Assembly (NCBI RefSeq): GCF_000525855.1
Contig: NZ_AODE01000013.1
Span: 62,001-126,000 of the forward strand
Direction: 5' to 3'
DNA from: Listeria cornellensis FSL F6-0969
GTDB lineage: Bacteria > Bacillota > Bacilli > Lactobacillales > Listeriaceae
DNA: 64,000 bases
Shown here: positions 50,306 through 59,905 of the stretch, in pieces
Numbering within the stretch: position 1 is the first letter of the stretch
Layout: every line of letters begins with the position of its first letter
The notes under the pieces: model-generated
Seen by the model: only the letters and a program-made list of their open reading frames with translations
Database searches by the model: none
What the model was told of the DNA's origin: nothing
Translations under genes and position numbers: made by a program

Positions 50306-51144
50306 ATGACAAAAATAAAAATTGTGACGGATTCAACCGCAGGATTAACGCCTGAAGAGGTGGCGAAATATAACATTCATATTCTACCGTTAACCGTCGA
50401 AATTGATGGGAAAACATACAATGCGACGGATATAGAGCCAGCTGATTTTATGGCAAAAATGGCAGCTTCGAAACAACTTCCAAAATCATCACAACCAGCA
50501 ATTGGAAATTTTGTGGACTTATTTGAGGAGTTAACGGCGGATGGTAGTGAAGTGCTAGCCATTCATTTAACGGAGAAACTAAGTGGTACGGTGTTAACGG
50601 CGCAACAAGCTGCAGACATGGTGGATGGCAAAGTAACAGTCATCGATTCCGAGTACATCGCGCGTGCCTTGGCATTCCAAGTGATTGAAGCCGCAAAAAT
50701 GGCGCAAGCTGGAACAAATACCGTAGAAGATATCTTGACAAAAATAGCATCGATTCGCGCGAAAACAAAGCTTTATATTTGTGTCGTGACTCTCGAAAAC
50801 CTCATTAAAGGTGGTCGTGTTGGCCGAATGCAAGGGATTATTGGTAGCCTCTTAAACATCAAGTTGATTGCTAAATTACAAGATGGCGGACTTGTCGAAG
50901 AAGCTAAGATTCGCAGTAAGAAAAAAAACGATGGACTATTTAGTAGACGTATTGAAAGCAGAAACGAAGAAGGTCAAGGAATTCAACGTGGTACATGCGA
51001 ATGGATTACAGATGGCCGAAGAAATCAGAGCACATGCCAAAGAAAATTTTCCACTTGCCGGAAGTATTGTTGTTAGATGCCGATTCGGTTATCTCTACAC
51101 ATGCTGGAAACGGTGCATTTGCGATGATTTACTATACAGAGTAG
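50306..51144 (+). CDS. DegV-family fatty-acid binding protein (two frameshifts here)
   Basis: Reconstructed 278-residue DegV/FakB-type protein that binds a long-chain fatty acid and presents it to a kinase such as FakA. Motifs: IVTDSTAGL at the N-terminus, KSSQPAIGNF, SGT in KLSGTVLTA and ISTHAGNGAFAMIYY at the end. Two steps break the frame: one extra A in an A8 run at about 50921-50928, and an extra G near 51060 (removal gives PLAEVLLLDADSVIS). The ribosome-binding site is weak. Confidence 0.88.
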
Positions 51145-51158
51145 GTTAGGTGAAGACG

Positions 51159-51949
51159 TTGAATAATAAAAAATATTGCTCGCGGGGATCGCTATCATCA
51201 TTCTCGCGGCCATTCTTACCTTTTATTTTATCCAAAAAGAGCAGGAGAGAAAGCGTGAAGAAGCGCGTGTGGCAGTCAATCTTGTTGCGATGGGAGATTC
51301 GTTAACAGAAGGTTCTGGCGACGAGGAAAAAGATGGCGGTTATGTAGGCATCATTGAATCCAAACTGTCCAAGCGCGAAGATGTGAGAAGTGTGACGACG
51401 GAGAATTATGGTGTTGGTGGTAATCGGGTGGATCAGTTATTGAAACGTTTAGATACACAACCTGATTTTCAAAATGATGTGACAGACGCCAATGCGATTT
51501 CGATTACAATTGGTGGAAACGATGTGGTGAAAGTCATTCGTTCTAAATTACTGGATGCGACGGAATCCGATTTTACGAAGGCAAATAAGAAATTTGATGC
51601 CAATTTGACGAAACTTTTGGATGAAATTCGCGATTTGAATCAGGATGCGCCGATTTACTTGTTTGGCATTTATAATCCGTATACGACTTATTTTAGCGAG
51701 ATGAAGGTGCTTGATGATATTATTGCCGAATGGAATGCCTCAACAAAAGAGACGTTGGCAAAAGTGAACGATACGCATTTTATTTCGGTGAATAAGCAGT
51801 TGGAAGAGCGCGCTGCAACGAAAAATGGGGAGGCCAATCCGAACCTTTCCGATGATTTATTTCATCCAAATCATGGCGGGTATCAAAAAATGGCGGATGC
51901 TTTATATAAACAAATGGTGACATCGATTCAAAAAGGAAATATAGAGTAG
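51159..51949 (+). CDS. SGNH/GDSL lipase, YpmR-like (5' frameshift here)
   Basis: About 263 residues with an N-terminal membrane anchor (LLAGIAIIILAAILTFYF) and an extracellular SGNH hydrolase domain. Block I is VAMGDSLTEGSG, block III GGND and block V DLFHPNHGG (catalytic Asp-x-x-His). TTG 51159 with TAGGTGAAG upstream gives MNNKK before the helix if one A is added to the A6 run at about 51168-51173. Otherwise the frame would begin at TTG 51176 without a ribosome-binding site. It matches YpmR, followed by YpmS. Confidence 0.85.
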
Positions 51950-51964
51950 AGAAGGTGACGGCTG

Positions 51965-52570
51965 TTGGGGACAAAAGATAAGCAAACAAACTACTGGAAA
52001 TGGGCGTTTCTGACGTTTGTCGGAGTTTTAGTAATCAGCATTGGTTGGATTTATATGTCGATTTTCTGGTTTTCGCCACACGTACCGGAAGATGCGGGGC
52101 GTATGGTAAGCACGAAAGATATGGTTGAATTTCCAACATCAACGAATAAGGCGGATTTAAATGCCTTAATTGCGCATTATTTGCAAGACTTTCAGAAAGA
52201 TAATGATGCGGGTATCCAATATGATGTGTATCTAGCGGATGATGTTGTTTTTAGCGCAGAGGCTCATTTTTTGGGACAGCCTGTAGATCTTGGGCTTAAT
52301 TTTACGCCAACTTTGCGGAAGGATGGCGTGATTGTTTTGCAGCAAGTGGATCTGAGGATTGGGGCGTTACCGCTTCCGGTTTCTGTCGCGATGAAATATG
52401 TGCAGAATCAGGTGGAATTGCCGGATTGGGTGACGGTTTCTCCAAAACGTAAGAAAATTTATCTTGATATGAATAAACTGGAGCTAAAAGGTGGCGTGCG
52501 AGTGCGTGTGGATGCGCTTGATTTGAAGAAAGACGATATTTCGTTTACACTGTTAGTACCGACGAAATAG
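51965..52570 (+). CDS. ypmS: YpmS-like membrane-anchored protein (DUF2140)
   Basis: 201 residues. One N-terminal membrane helix (about residues 12-34), then an extracytoplasmic domain with alternating beta strands ([17 protein letters not shown]) of the DUF2140/YpmS type. TTG 51965 follows GAAGGTGACGG. It directly follows the YpmR-like lipase, as in B. subtilis. Function is unknown. Confidence 0.82.
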   Translation: MGTKDKQTNYWKWAFLTFVGVLVISIGWIYMSIFWFSPHVPEDAGRMVSTKDMVEFPTSTNKADLNALIAHYLQDFQKDNDAGIQYDVYLADDVVFSAEAHFLGQPVDLGLNFTPTLRKDGVIVLQQVDLRIGALPLPVSVAMKYVQNQVELPDWVTVSPKRKKIYLDMNKLELKGGVRVRVDALDLKKDDISFTLLVPTK

Positions 52571-52587
52571 GATGGGGAGGTAAGGTA

Positions 52588-53109
52588 ATGAGTGAAAAAG
52601 CAATTTTTGCGGGTGGCTGTTTTTGGTGTATGATTAAGCCGTTTGATACGCAGCCTGGAATTGAGAGTGTTGTTGCTGGTTATACGGGTGGGCATACGGT
52701 AAATCCGACATATAAAGAGGTTTGTAGTGAAACGACGGGGCATACGGAGGCTGTTGAGATTACATTTGATCCGGCTGTTTTTCCGTATGAGAAGTTAGTG
52801 GAAGTGTATTGGCAACAGACGGACCCGACGGATGCTGGTGGTCAGTTTGTGGATCGTGGCTCGTCGTACCGTCCTGTTATTTTCTATACATCGGATGAAC
52901 AGCGCGTGACAGCGGAGAAATCAAAGGCGGATTTGGATGCGAGCGGGCGTTTTAAGCGGCCTGTCGTGACGGAAATCGAGAAGGCTGGACCGTTTTATGC
53001 GGCGGAGGAGTACCATCAAGATTTTTATAAGAAGGACCCAAATCATTATAAGAACTACCGCAGTCATTCAGGACGCGACCCATTTATCGATGCCAATTGG
53101 AAAGGGTGA
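52588..53109 (+). CDS. msrA: Peptide methionine sulfoxide reductase MsrA
   Basis: 173 residues. MsrA reduces S-methionine sulfoxide. The catalytic motif GCFWC is at residues 10-14; [25 protein letters not shown] and [10 protein letters not shown] are family signatures. The ribosome-binding site is GGGGAGG. It starts 17 bases after ypmS and is followed by msrB after six bases. Confidence 0.96.
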   Translation: MSEKAIFAGGCFWCMIKPFDTQPGIESVVAGYTGGHTVNPTYKEVCSETTGHTEAVEITFDPAVFPYEKLVEVYWQQTDPTDAGGQFVDRGSSYRPVIFYTSDEQRVTAEKSKADLDASGRFKRPVVTEIEKAGPFYAAEEYHQDFYKKDPNHYKNYRSHSGRDPFIDANWKG

Positions 53110-53115
53110 TTCGCT

Positions 53116-53554
53116 GTGAATCAAGAGGACAAAGCGAAACGATTGAAAGAATTAGACGAATTGCAGTATAAAGTGACACAGGAAAAAGGTACGGAAAGCC
53201 CGTTTAAAAAATGAGTTTTGGGATAATAATCAGGCGGGGATTTATGTGGATATCGTGTCTGGAAAGCCGTTGTTTTCGTCGCTGGATCAATATGATGCGG
53301 GGTGCGGTTGGCCGAGTTTTACGAAACCGATTGATGCGCTTGAGGTGTTGGAAAAACGGGATTTGTCGCATGGAATGATTCGGACGGAGGTACGGTCGGT
53401 GGACGCTGATTCGCATTTAGGTCATATTTTCCCGGACGGGCCACGTGAATCTGGTGGCATGCGTTATTGCATTAACTCGGCGGCGCTTCGTTTCATACCG
53501 AAAGATGCGCTTGAAGAAGAAGGATATGGCGAATATTTACCGTTTTTTGCGTGA
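53116..53554 (+). CDS. msrB: Peptide methionine sulfoxide reductase MsrB (frameshifted here)
   Basis: Reconstructed 145 residues. MsrB reduces R-methionine sulfoxide. The catalytic Cys is in [11 protein letters not shown]. The usual Zn-binding CxxC pairs are not seen in this version (CGWPSF retains one Cys). GTG 53116 is the start. An A6 run at about 53206-53211 breaks the frame; removing one A gives [16 protein letters not shown]. It is paired with msrA. Confidence 0.93.
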
Positions 53555-53569
53555 TAATTCGTATTTTGA

Positions 53570-53690
53570 ATGAGGTTTGGACACAAGCTTGAGTAAAACC
53601 GAGGACTATCATACCTATATACATTGGGTAGGATGTATACTTGACTTTACACAAATGGAGCGCTTGTCGCAGATTTACCTAGCGTATGTT
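53570..53690 (+). repeat. Diverged family B-like intergenic element (copy 4)
   Basis: Lies between msrB and the Gfo/Idh gene. ACAAGC near 53582 can pair with GCTTGT near 53662; the centre carries TATACAT / ATGTATA arms around GGGTAGG. The 3' motif AAATGGAGCGCTTGTCGC is shared with 26117-26134. A relationship to the better-defined copies at 22208 and 33515 is probable but not certain. Confidence 0.45.
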
Positions 53691-53774
53691 CCATCTTCAT
53701 TATTGAATACCTCTACCGACTTATGATAGAATTGGTAGGGGTATTAGTTTGTATTTTTTCGAGGAGGAATGACA

Positions 53775-54680
53775 ATGCAAAAAATTGCTGTGCTTGGTTT
53801 AGGTGGGATTGCGCAGAAGGCTTATTTACCGGTGTTTGCGCATTTAGATAATGTGGAAGTGCATTTGTTTACGCGAGATTCTCAGAAGTTGAAGGCGATT
53901 AGTGAGAAATATCGTTTTCATAATACGCATCATTCGGTGGATTCGATGATTCGTGCGCAGGTGGACGCGGCGTTTGTACATACGTCGACGGCAAGCCATC
54001 CGGAGATTGTTCGTGCTTTTTTGGAGGCTGGTATTCCGGTTTATGTGGATAAGCCAGTGGCGGATGATTATGAAACGACGAAGGAATTGATCGAGTTAGC
54101 TGAGGCGAAAAATACGATGTTGATGGTTGGGTTTAATCGTCGGTTTGCGCCTAGATATGCGGCTTTAGCGGAGAAGACGGATACGAATATGATCTTGATG
54201 CAAAAACACCGAAAAGCGCAGGCAAGTGAGCCTCGAGTATTTATCTTTGATGATTTTATTCATGTGGTTGATACGGTTTTGCATTTGTTGGACGCGCCGG
54301 TTGAGAAGATGACGGTTTTTCCGACGATGAATGGGGACTTGTTATCAGCGATTACAGTGCAGTTTTTGGCGAATGGTCGGACGGCAACGGCAATTATGAA
54401 CCGGGAAAGTGGCACGAGTGAGGAACGTTTGACGATCTTTACGCCGGACTCGAAATGGGAAGTAGAGCATGTGACGGAGCTTCATGTATATGAAGGAACG
54501 GGTCATTCGGTTGTTCGTTTTGGTGACTGGGAGACGACGCTTTATAAACGTGGATTCGAGCCTATTATTATGTCCTTTTTGGATGCGGTACGTGAAGGTA
54601 AGGCGGAACCTGTTTCGAAAAAATCAGCGCTTGAAACACATCGGATTTGTGAAGAAATTTTGCAACATGTGCCGCGTTAA
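53775..54680 (+). CDS. Gfo/Idh/MocA-family oxidoreductase
   Basis: 301 residues. The N-terminal Rossmann fold has VLGLGGIAQKAYLPVF; EAGIPVYVDKPVADDY contains the family DKP/EKP lysine; the C-terminal alpha/beta domain follows. Members are NAD(P)-dependent dehydrogenases of sugars or related substrates; which one is unknown. ATG 53775 has GGAGG seven bases upstream. It corresponds in position to lmo1858. Confidence 0.88.
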   Translation: MQKIAVLGLGGIAQKAYLPVFAHLDNVEVHLFTRDSQKLKAISEKYRFHNTHHSVDSMIRAQVDAAFVHTSTASHPEIVRAFLEAGIPVYVDKPVADDYETTKELIELAEAKNTMLMVGFNRRFAPRYAALAEKTDTNMILMQKHRKAQASEPRVFIFDDFIHVVDTVLHLLDAPVEKMTVFPTMNGDLLSAITVQFLANGRTATAIMNRESGTSEERLTIFTPDSKWEVEHVTELHVYEGTGHSVVRFGDWETTLYKRGFEPIIMSFLDAVREGKAEPVSKKSALETHRICEEILQHVPR

Positions 54681-54701
54681 CAAAAGAGAGGAATGGACAG
54701 C

Positions 54702-54939
54702 TTGGGACGATCGTTTTATCACTATTTAATGACTTACCGCGATACAATCAAACGTGATGCGGCGACAAAATTTGCGAATGATGCTTTTAAAGATCATAGT
54801 TTTCCGAAGCAGTCTACTGATTATTATGAGTTGTGTGAGTATTTGGAGCTTAATGCTTCGTATATTCCGAGTATGACGTTGTTTGATGATTTATGGGGTA
54901 ATTATATTTTGGATGAAGAAAAAAAATGGGAGGCGTTAA
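54702..54939 (+). CDS. yozE: YozE-family (UPF0346) protein, C-terminus frameshifted here
   Basis: About 78 residues. The sequence [31 protein letters not shown] and [14 protein letters not shown] is the helical YozE SAM-like domain. TTG 54702 is preferred because GAGAGG lies about ten bases upstream, giving [12 protein letters not shown] 54693 is too close to it. As given, the frame runs on into deoD, but removing one A from an A8 run at about 54919-54926 ends it with a TAA at 54937-54939. Function is unknown. Confidence 0.82.
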
Positions 54940-54941
54940 GA

Positions 54942-55643
54942 TTGAGTATTCATATTGAGGCGAAACAAGGCGAGATTGCAGAAACGATTCTTTTACCAGG
55001 AGATCCTTTGCGTGCGAAATATATTGCGGAGACTTTTTTAGAGGATATTATTTGTTTTAATGAGGTTCGTAATATGTTTGGATACACGGGGACGTATAAG
55101 GGTAAGCGGGTATCGGTGATGGGGACTGGTATGGGGATTCCGTCGATTTCGATTTATGTGAATGAGCTGATTCAAAGTTATGATGTGAAGAATTTGATTC
55201 GTGTTGGTACAATGGGCGCGATTCAAAAAGACGTGAAGGTTCGCGATGTGGTGATTGCACAGGCGGCTTCGACGGATTCACAAATGAATCGCAATACGTT
55301 TGCGGGCGTTGATTTTGCGCCAGTGGCTGATTTTGATTTGTTGAAAAATGCGTATGATGCGGGACTTGAAAAAGGCTTAGCGATGCGTGTAGGAAATGTT
55401 TTTTCGGCGGATCGTTTTTATAATGAGCAGTTGGATAAGCAACAATTAGCGGATCATGGCGTGCTTGGAATCGAAATGGAAGCGGCGGCGCTTTATACGA
55501 TTGCTCAGAAATTTGGGCGTAAGGCACTGGCGATTTTGACGGTGAGTGATCATATTTTTACTGGGGAAGAAACGACGGCGGAAGAGCGCCAAACGACTTT
55601 TAACGATATGATTGTGGTTGCGTTAGAATCTACGTTGAAGTAG
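54942..55643 (+). CDS. deoD: Purine nucleoside phosphorylase DeoD
   Basis: 233 residues, the normal hexameric PNP length. It cleaves purine (deoxy)ribonucleosides with phosphate. Motifs: [15 protein letters not shown] (phosphate site), [22 protein letters not shown] and [11 protein letters not shown] (ribose/base site), [10 protein letters not shown] (catalytic Asp). It starts at TTG 54942 with GGGAGG eight bases upstream and begins [10 protein letters not shown], the standard PNP N-terminus. The apparent fusion to YozE is explained by an upstream indel. Confidence 0.92.
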   Translation: MSIHIEAKQGEIAETILLPGDPLRAKYIAETFLEDIICFNEVRNMFGYTGTYKGKRVSVMGTGMGIPSISIYVNELIQSYDVKNLIRVGTMGAIQKDVKVRDVVIAQAASTDSQMNRNTFAGVDFAPVADFDLLKNAYDAGLEKGLAMRVGNVFSADRFYNEQLDKQQLADHGVLGIEMEAAALYTIAQKFGRKALAILTVSDHIFTGEETTAEERQTTFNDMIVVALESTLK

Positions 55644-55676
55644 GGAGAATCTAACGAAGGAAGGTTACAAAACAAG

Positions 55677-56543
55677 ATGATGCATTTTATTTCATTCATG
55701 ATAGCGCTGAGTTTGGCAGGTTTTCATACGTCCGCTGATTATTTGGCGGGAGATATCGAGAAGCCAGCCGCGGAGACAGAAACGGCGAAAACAGATACAG
55801 AGGTAGGAACAGAAAAAGAAGCTGAAAAAGAAACCGAAGCGGGCAGTAAGGATTATCAAAACGATCCACTGTATCCGTACATTGCTCAGCAGAATAAGTT
55901 AGTGGAAAAAGATGGCGTCCAGTATATTACGAATCCTGAAAATATATTGGTGCTTGCGAATAAGGAGTATTCTTTGCAGTCGTCTTATTCACCGCCTGAT
56001 TTAGTTCGTCCTAATGTGACTTTCTCGTTTGGCGACGCGCAGGTGGAAAAAGCGCAGATGCGTAAGGAAGCGGGCACGCAGTTAGAAGCGATGTTTGCGG
56101 CGGCAAAGCAAGATAATTTAACGCTTTATGCTGTTTCTGGATACCGTTCGTACCAGCGTCAGCAGGAAGTTTTTAGTGCAGAAGTTGATGCGAAGGGCGA
56201 GTCAAAAGCGAAAGAAGCTGTCGCTGTTCCTGGAACGAGTGAACATCAGACGGGTCTTGCGATGGATATTTCGTCGCGTGACCAAGGTTTTAATTTGACG
56301 GAAGCTTTTGGTGAGACGCCTGAAGGACAATGGTTACAGAAGAACGCACATAAGTATGGTTTTATTTTGCGGTATATGAAAGGCAAGGAGGCTGTGACGC
56401 AGTATCAATATGAATCTTGGCACTATCGCTATGTTGGGAAGGATGCGGCGACAATTATTTATGAGAATGATTGGACGCTTGAGGAATTTTTCCAGCATGT
56501 GCGGGCATTGCAGAAGAAAATTGATGGTGGAATGGCGAAATAA
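55677..56543 (+). CDS. D-alanyl-D-alanine carboxypeptidase, VanY/M15B type
   Basis: 288 residues. A hydrophobic N-terminus (about residues 3-16) is followed by a Glu/Thr/Lys-rich linker and a VanY domain. The zinc site residues are in PGTSEHQTGLAMDI (His and Asp) and ESWHYRYVG (H-x-x... WHYR), and SGYRSYQRQ is characteristic. It probably removes terminal D-Ala from peptidoglycan stem peptides outside the membrane. The ribosome-binding site AAGGAAGG is unusually far from ATG 55677, and the signal peptide is short, so the true start may differ. Confidence 0.85.
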   Translation: MMHFISFMIALSLAGFHTSADYLAGDIEKPAAETETAKTDTEVGTEKEAEKETEAGSKDYQNDPLYPYIAQQNKLVEKDGVQYITNPENILVLANKEYSLQSSYSPPDLVRPNVTFSFGDAQVEKAQMRKEAGTQLEAMFAAAKQDNLTLYAVSGYRSYQRQQEVFSAEVDAKGESKAKEAVAVPGTSEHQTGLAMDISSRDQGFNLTEAFGETPEGQWLQKNAHKYGFILRYMKGKEAVTQYQYESWHYRYVGKDAATIIYENDWTLEEFFQHVRALQKKIDGGMAK

Positions 56544-56601
56544 GATTGGGAATCTTCACGTGATGTGGGGATTCTTTTTTTTGTGCCTAGGAACAAGTAA
56601 G

Positions 56602-56630
56602 TTGACTTATATACCCCCTGTAGGTATAAT
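56602..56630 (+). promoter_or_regulatory. csoR-copA promoter with CsoR-type operator
   Basis: TTGACT and TATAAT are separated by exactly 17 bases. The spacer contains TACC-CCCTGTA-GGTA (56612-56626), an inverted repeat overlapping the -10 box. This matches the known CsoR operator type (TACC-N7-GGTA) in B. subtilis copZA. Copper-free CsoR would block RNA polymerase here. Confidence 0.85.
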
Positions 56631-56663
56631 GATGATATAAAGTTGAGTGAAGGAGTGTTGGAG

Positions 56664-56960
56664 ATGACGCATGATAAACCGATTGTACCGCGGTCTGATG
56701 AGGATACGAAGCAGGTGTTGAATCGTTTGCGACGTGTGGAGGGGCAGGTTCGTGGGATACATCAGATGGTGGAGGAAGATCGTTACTGTGTCGATATTTT
56801 AGTGCAGATTTCGGCGGCTAATTCAGCGCTTAAGAAGGTTGGGTTGCAGGTATTGGAGCATCACGCGAAACATTGTGTGGTGAATGCAGCGCAAAATGGT
56901 GAGTCGGATGAAGTGATGGACGAGTTGTTGAAAGTGATACGGCAGTTTTCCAAAACGTAA
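56664..56960 (+). CDS. csoR: Copper-sensing repressor CsoR
   Basis: 98-residue four-helix repressor. The Cu(I) ligands Cys-His-Cys appear as RYCVDIL, then EHHAKHC. LNRLRRVEGQVRGIHQMVEED is the family signature. ATG 56664 has AAGGAG eight bases upstream. It is autoregulated by the operator in its promoter and co-transcribed with copA, 23 bases downstream. Confidence 0.95.
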   Translation: MTHDKPIVPRSDEDTKQVLNRLRRVEGQVRGIHQMVEEDRYCVDILVQISAANSALKKVGLQVLEHHAKHCVVNAAQNGESDEVMDELLKVIRQFSKT

Positions 56961-56983
56961 ATAGGTAAGGGGGTATTTTTGAA

Positions 56984-59185
56984 ATGGAAGCGAAGAGGCA
57001 GGATTTAAATGTGTTTGGTATGACGTGTGCGGCTTGTTCGACGCGTGTGGAGAAATCGCTCAATAAAGCGGTTGGTGTGGAACGGGCGAATGTGAATTTG
57101 GTGACAGAGAGTGCAGCGATTTATTATGATCCAGAGAAAATTACGCCGGAACAGTTGATCGATATTGTAAAGCATGCGGGGTATAATGCGGCGGAGAAAA
57201 TGTCGAAAGAGGAGAAGGACGCGGTATTGGAAAAGCAGTTTAAGCATGAGGTGCGTCGGTTTGTTTTGTCTGCGATTTTGGCGTTACCGTTATTACTCAC
57301 GATGGTGACGCATATTCCGTATTTGCATCATACGGCATTTGCGATGGGTGTGGATGCGGTGATTAGTCCGACGATTCAGCTGATTCTGGCGACGGTGATT
57401 CAGTTTTATATTGGCTGGCGGTTTTATGATGGGGCGTATAAGTCGCTTCGTGGTAGGAGTGCGAACATGGATGTGCTCGTGGCGCTCGGGACGTCGGCGG
57501 CTTACTTTTATAGTTTGGTGGAGTATGTGAGACAACTGGTGAATCCGAATATGGAGGCGCATTATTACTTTGAGACGAGTGCGATTTTGATCACGTTGAT
57601 ATTACTTGGAAAATTATTGGAGAGTTACGCGACATCGAAAACAACACAGTCTATCGCGGGTTTGCTGAAACTTCAATCGAAGGAAGCCGTTGTTTTGCGG
57701 GAGAATCAGGAGTGGAAAGTGCCGGTTGATGATCTTGCGATTGGTGATGTGATTTTGGTGAGACCTGGTGAAAAGGTGCCGATTGATGCGGTTGTGTTGA
57801 CTGGCGAGACGAGTGTGGATGAGTCGATGATTTCTGGGGAGCCGGTGCCTGTGGAGAAGAAGGCGGGCGACGCTGTGATTGGTTCGACGATGAACTTCGA
57901 TGGGGCGTTTCAGGCGCAGGTAACGAAACGGATGGACGAGACGGTACTTTCGACGATTATTCGACTTGTGGAAGAGGCGCAGGGTGTGAAAGCGCCAATT
58001 CAGCGTTTGGCAGATCGGATTTCGGGAATTTTTGTACCGATTGTGGTGGCGATTGCGGTTGTGACATTTGTGATTTGGATGATTGCAACAGGCGGTGTGC
58101 TGGATCAGTCGTTACAAGTGGCGATTGCGGTGCTCGTGATTGCGTGTCCTTGTGCGCTTGGTTTGGCGACGCCGACCGCGATTATGTCGGGAACTGGGAA
58201 AGGTGCGGAAAGTGGCATTCTTTTTAAAGGTGGCGAGCATTTAGAGCGGACGGCAAAAGTGGATACGGTGATTTTTGATAAGACGGGGACACTTACGGAA
58301 GGGAAGTTGCGTGTGACGAATATGCTGGATAATCATGTGGATTTTAAGCAATTTGTTGGCGCGATGGAAGCGCAGTCGGAACACCCGATTGCTAAAGCTG
58401 TCCTGGCATATTTAGAGAATGTGGATGTGGACAAGGTGCGTGCGGAGAAAATTCGGGCGAAAGCGGGACACGGGATGGTTGGCGTTTTGAACGATGCGAA
58501 GGTGTCATTGGGATCGTATCGGTTTATTGCGCAATCTGTGGCTATCGAGAAAGATGCGGATGATGTGATGCAGCAGTGGATGCAAGCGGGGCAAACGATT
58601 GTAGCGATGAGTATTGGTGGTGCTTTTGCAGGTGCGTTTGGGTTGTTGGATACACCGCGAAAAGAGGCGAAGGAAGCGATTGCGAGACTTCGGGAGCTTG
58701 GCGTTAAGACAGCGATTGCATCGGGTGATCAGCGTGTGGTTGTGGAAAACATAGCGGTGGAGCTTGGTATCGATGATGTGTATGCAGAACAATTGCCGAA
58801 TGATAAGAGTGATCTCGTGGCTGGGTTGCAAAAACAAGGGCATGTAGTGGCATTCGTTGGTGATGGGATCAATGACGCACCAGCGCTTGCGACGGCGGAT
58901 ACGGGAATTAGTATCGGAACGGGGACGGATATCGCGATTGAAACGGGTGACGTGACGCTTGTGGGTCATCAGTTGACGCTTGTTCCGCAAACGATTCAAT
59001 TAAGCCGAGCAACGATGCGAAATATCCGGCAAAACTTTTTTTGGGCATTGGCTTATAACTGCGCAGGAATCCCAATTGCAGCGATTGGCTTGTTAGCGCC
59101 TTGGGTAGCAGGGCTTGCGATGGCGGGGAGTTCGGTTTCGGTTGTGGCGAATGCGTTACGTTTGAAACGTGTGAAGTTAAAATAA
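56984..59185 (+). CDS. copA: Copper-exporting P1B-type ATPase CopA
   Basis: 733 residues. A single N-terminal heavy-metal domain carries GMTCAAC (residues 12-18). Eight predicted helices include the CPC metal site ([13 protein letters not shown]). The actuator motif is SGEPVPV, the phosphorylation site DKTGTLTEG, the nucleotide-domain SEHPIAKA and the hinge [10 protein letters not shown]. It exports Cu(I). Many CopA proteins have two N-terminal metal domains; this one has one. It is in an operon with csoR. Confidence 0.95.
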   Translation: MEAKRQDLNVFGMTCAACSTRVEKSLNKAVGVERANVNLVTESAAIYYDPEKITPEQLIDIVKHAGYNAAEKMSKEEKDAVLEKQFKHEVRRFVLSAILALPLLLTMVTHIPYLHHTAFAMGVDAVISPTIQLILATVIQFYIGWRFYDGAYKSLRGRSANMDVLVALGTSAAYFYSLVEYVRQLVNPNMEAHYYFETSAILITLILLGKLLESYATSKTTQSIAGLLKLQSKEAVVLRENQEWKVPVDDLAIGDVILVRPGEKVPIDAVVLTGETSVDESMISGEPVPVEKKAGDAVIGSTMNFDGAFQAQVTKRMDETVLSTIIRLVEEAQGVKAPIQRLADRISGIFVPIVVAIAVVTFVIWMIATGGVLDQSLQVAIAVLVIACPCALGLATPTAIMSGTGKGAESGILFKGGEHLERTAKVDTVIFDKTGTLTEGKLRVTNMLDNHVDFKQFVGAMEAQSEHPIAKAVLAYLENVDVDKVRAEKIRAKAGHGMVGVLNDAKVSLGSYRFIAQSVAIEKDADDVMQQWMQAGQTIVAMSIGGAFAGAFGLLDTPRKEAKEAIARLRELGVKTAIASGDQRVVVENIAVELGIDDVYAEQLPNDKSDLVAGLQKQGHVVAFVGDGINDAPALATADTGISIGTGTDIAIETGDVTLVGHQLTLVPQTIQLSRATMRNIRQNFFWALAYNCAGIPIAAIGLLAPWVAGLAMAGSSVSVVANALRLKRVKLK

Positions 59186-59189
59186 TACA

Positions 59190-59234
59190 AAAAAACGCTT
59201 AGAAATCTATTTCAGACTTCTAAGTGCTTTTTGT
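59190..59234. terminator. Terminator after copA (bidirectional)
   Basis: The stem CGCTTAGAA / TTCTAAGTG (one G-T pair) with a 13-base loop is flanked by A7 and T5 runs between convergent genes. Confidence 0.85.
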
Positions 59235-59239
59235 ATGGC

Positions 59240-59752
59240 TCAATTGATATACAGCAACATATATTTTTCTTCCGTATCGGCTTGTTCGAAAAAGACTTGT
59301 AAATCTCGGAAATGTTCGTATGCGTAAGGCATAAAATCTTCATCGACTTGATCTGATAAGGGATAAATCTGATGCTCTACTAATTGTTCGGCGGTCACTC
59401 GGGTTTTGAAATCATATTCTGTTATATCTTTTATGGATTGGTGGCATACTTTTACTTCTGTGGGGGTTAGATATCTAGCGGAACCGTAGCCGATATCTTC
59501 GTCGCTTATTTCTTGGCCGCCCATAACAATTTGATACATAGGTGATATTTCTAACTCGGGTTCGACTAAATCAACCATTCCTTTTCCGGTTAAAACGAAA
59601 TGGATGCAATCCCAAGCTTTATCGATGTCGAGTAAGTTATCCTCGAGCACATGTTTATCCGAATATAAGAAATTTGAAATAGCTATTTGACCGTTTTTTA
59701 GTGAATGAAACTGGTCTGACGTGATTTTACAATAGTTTCCGATCATACCCAT
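59240..59752 (-). CDS. YfbM-like protein (DUF1877)
   Basis: 170 residues. The N-terminus MGMIGNYCKIT and the internal LDIDKAWDCIHFVLTG and GSARYLTPTEV match the YfbM/DUF1877 family of small cytoplasmic proteins of unknown function. ATG 59752 has AAGGAGTG upstream. It is monocistronic between copA and nadR. It is likely an accessory gene. Confidence 0.82.
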   Translation of the reverse strand: MGMIGNYCKITSDQFHSLKNGQIAISNFLYSDKHVLEDNLLDIDKAWDCIHFVLTGKGMVDLVEPELEISPMYQIVMGGQEISDEDIGYGSARYLTPTEVKVCHQSIKDITEYDFKTRVTAEQLVEHQIYPLSDQVDEDFMPYAYEHFRDLQVFFEQADTEEKYMLLYIN

Positions 59753-59845
59753 GGACAACACTCCTTAAATGATATAAATAAGTATAGCATGACGTGATTT
59801 ACAAAGCGATAGTAGCTGAAAATCTAGAAGAATTTCGAGTTGCTA

Positions 59846-59905
59846 TTGACTTTTTTGTGATAAATGTTTAATATAATAAACAAATACAAATAAGGAGCGA
59901 TAAAG
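59846..59905 (+). promoter_or_regulatory. nadR-pnuC promoter with 18-bp inverted repeat
   Basis: TTGAC (59846) precedes an AT-rich -10 region. The sequence TGTTTA-ATATAA-TAAACA (59865-59882) has perfect 6-base arms and covers the -10. TAAGGAGCG follows as the ribosome-binding site. The arms are a plausible operator, perhaps for NadR itself. Confidence 0.55.

Noticed and set aside
54693-55643. Novel YozE-DeoD fusion enzyme
   Set aside because: The one-base correction in an A8 run recreates both normal termini and a proper ribosome-binding site; many neighbouring genes carry the same error type.
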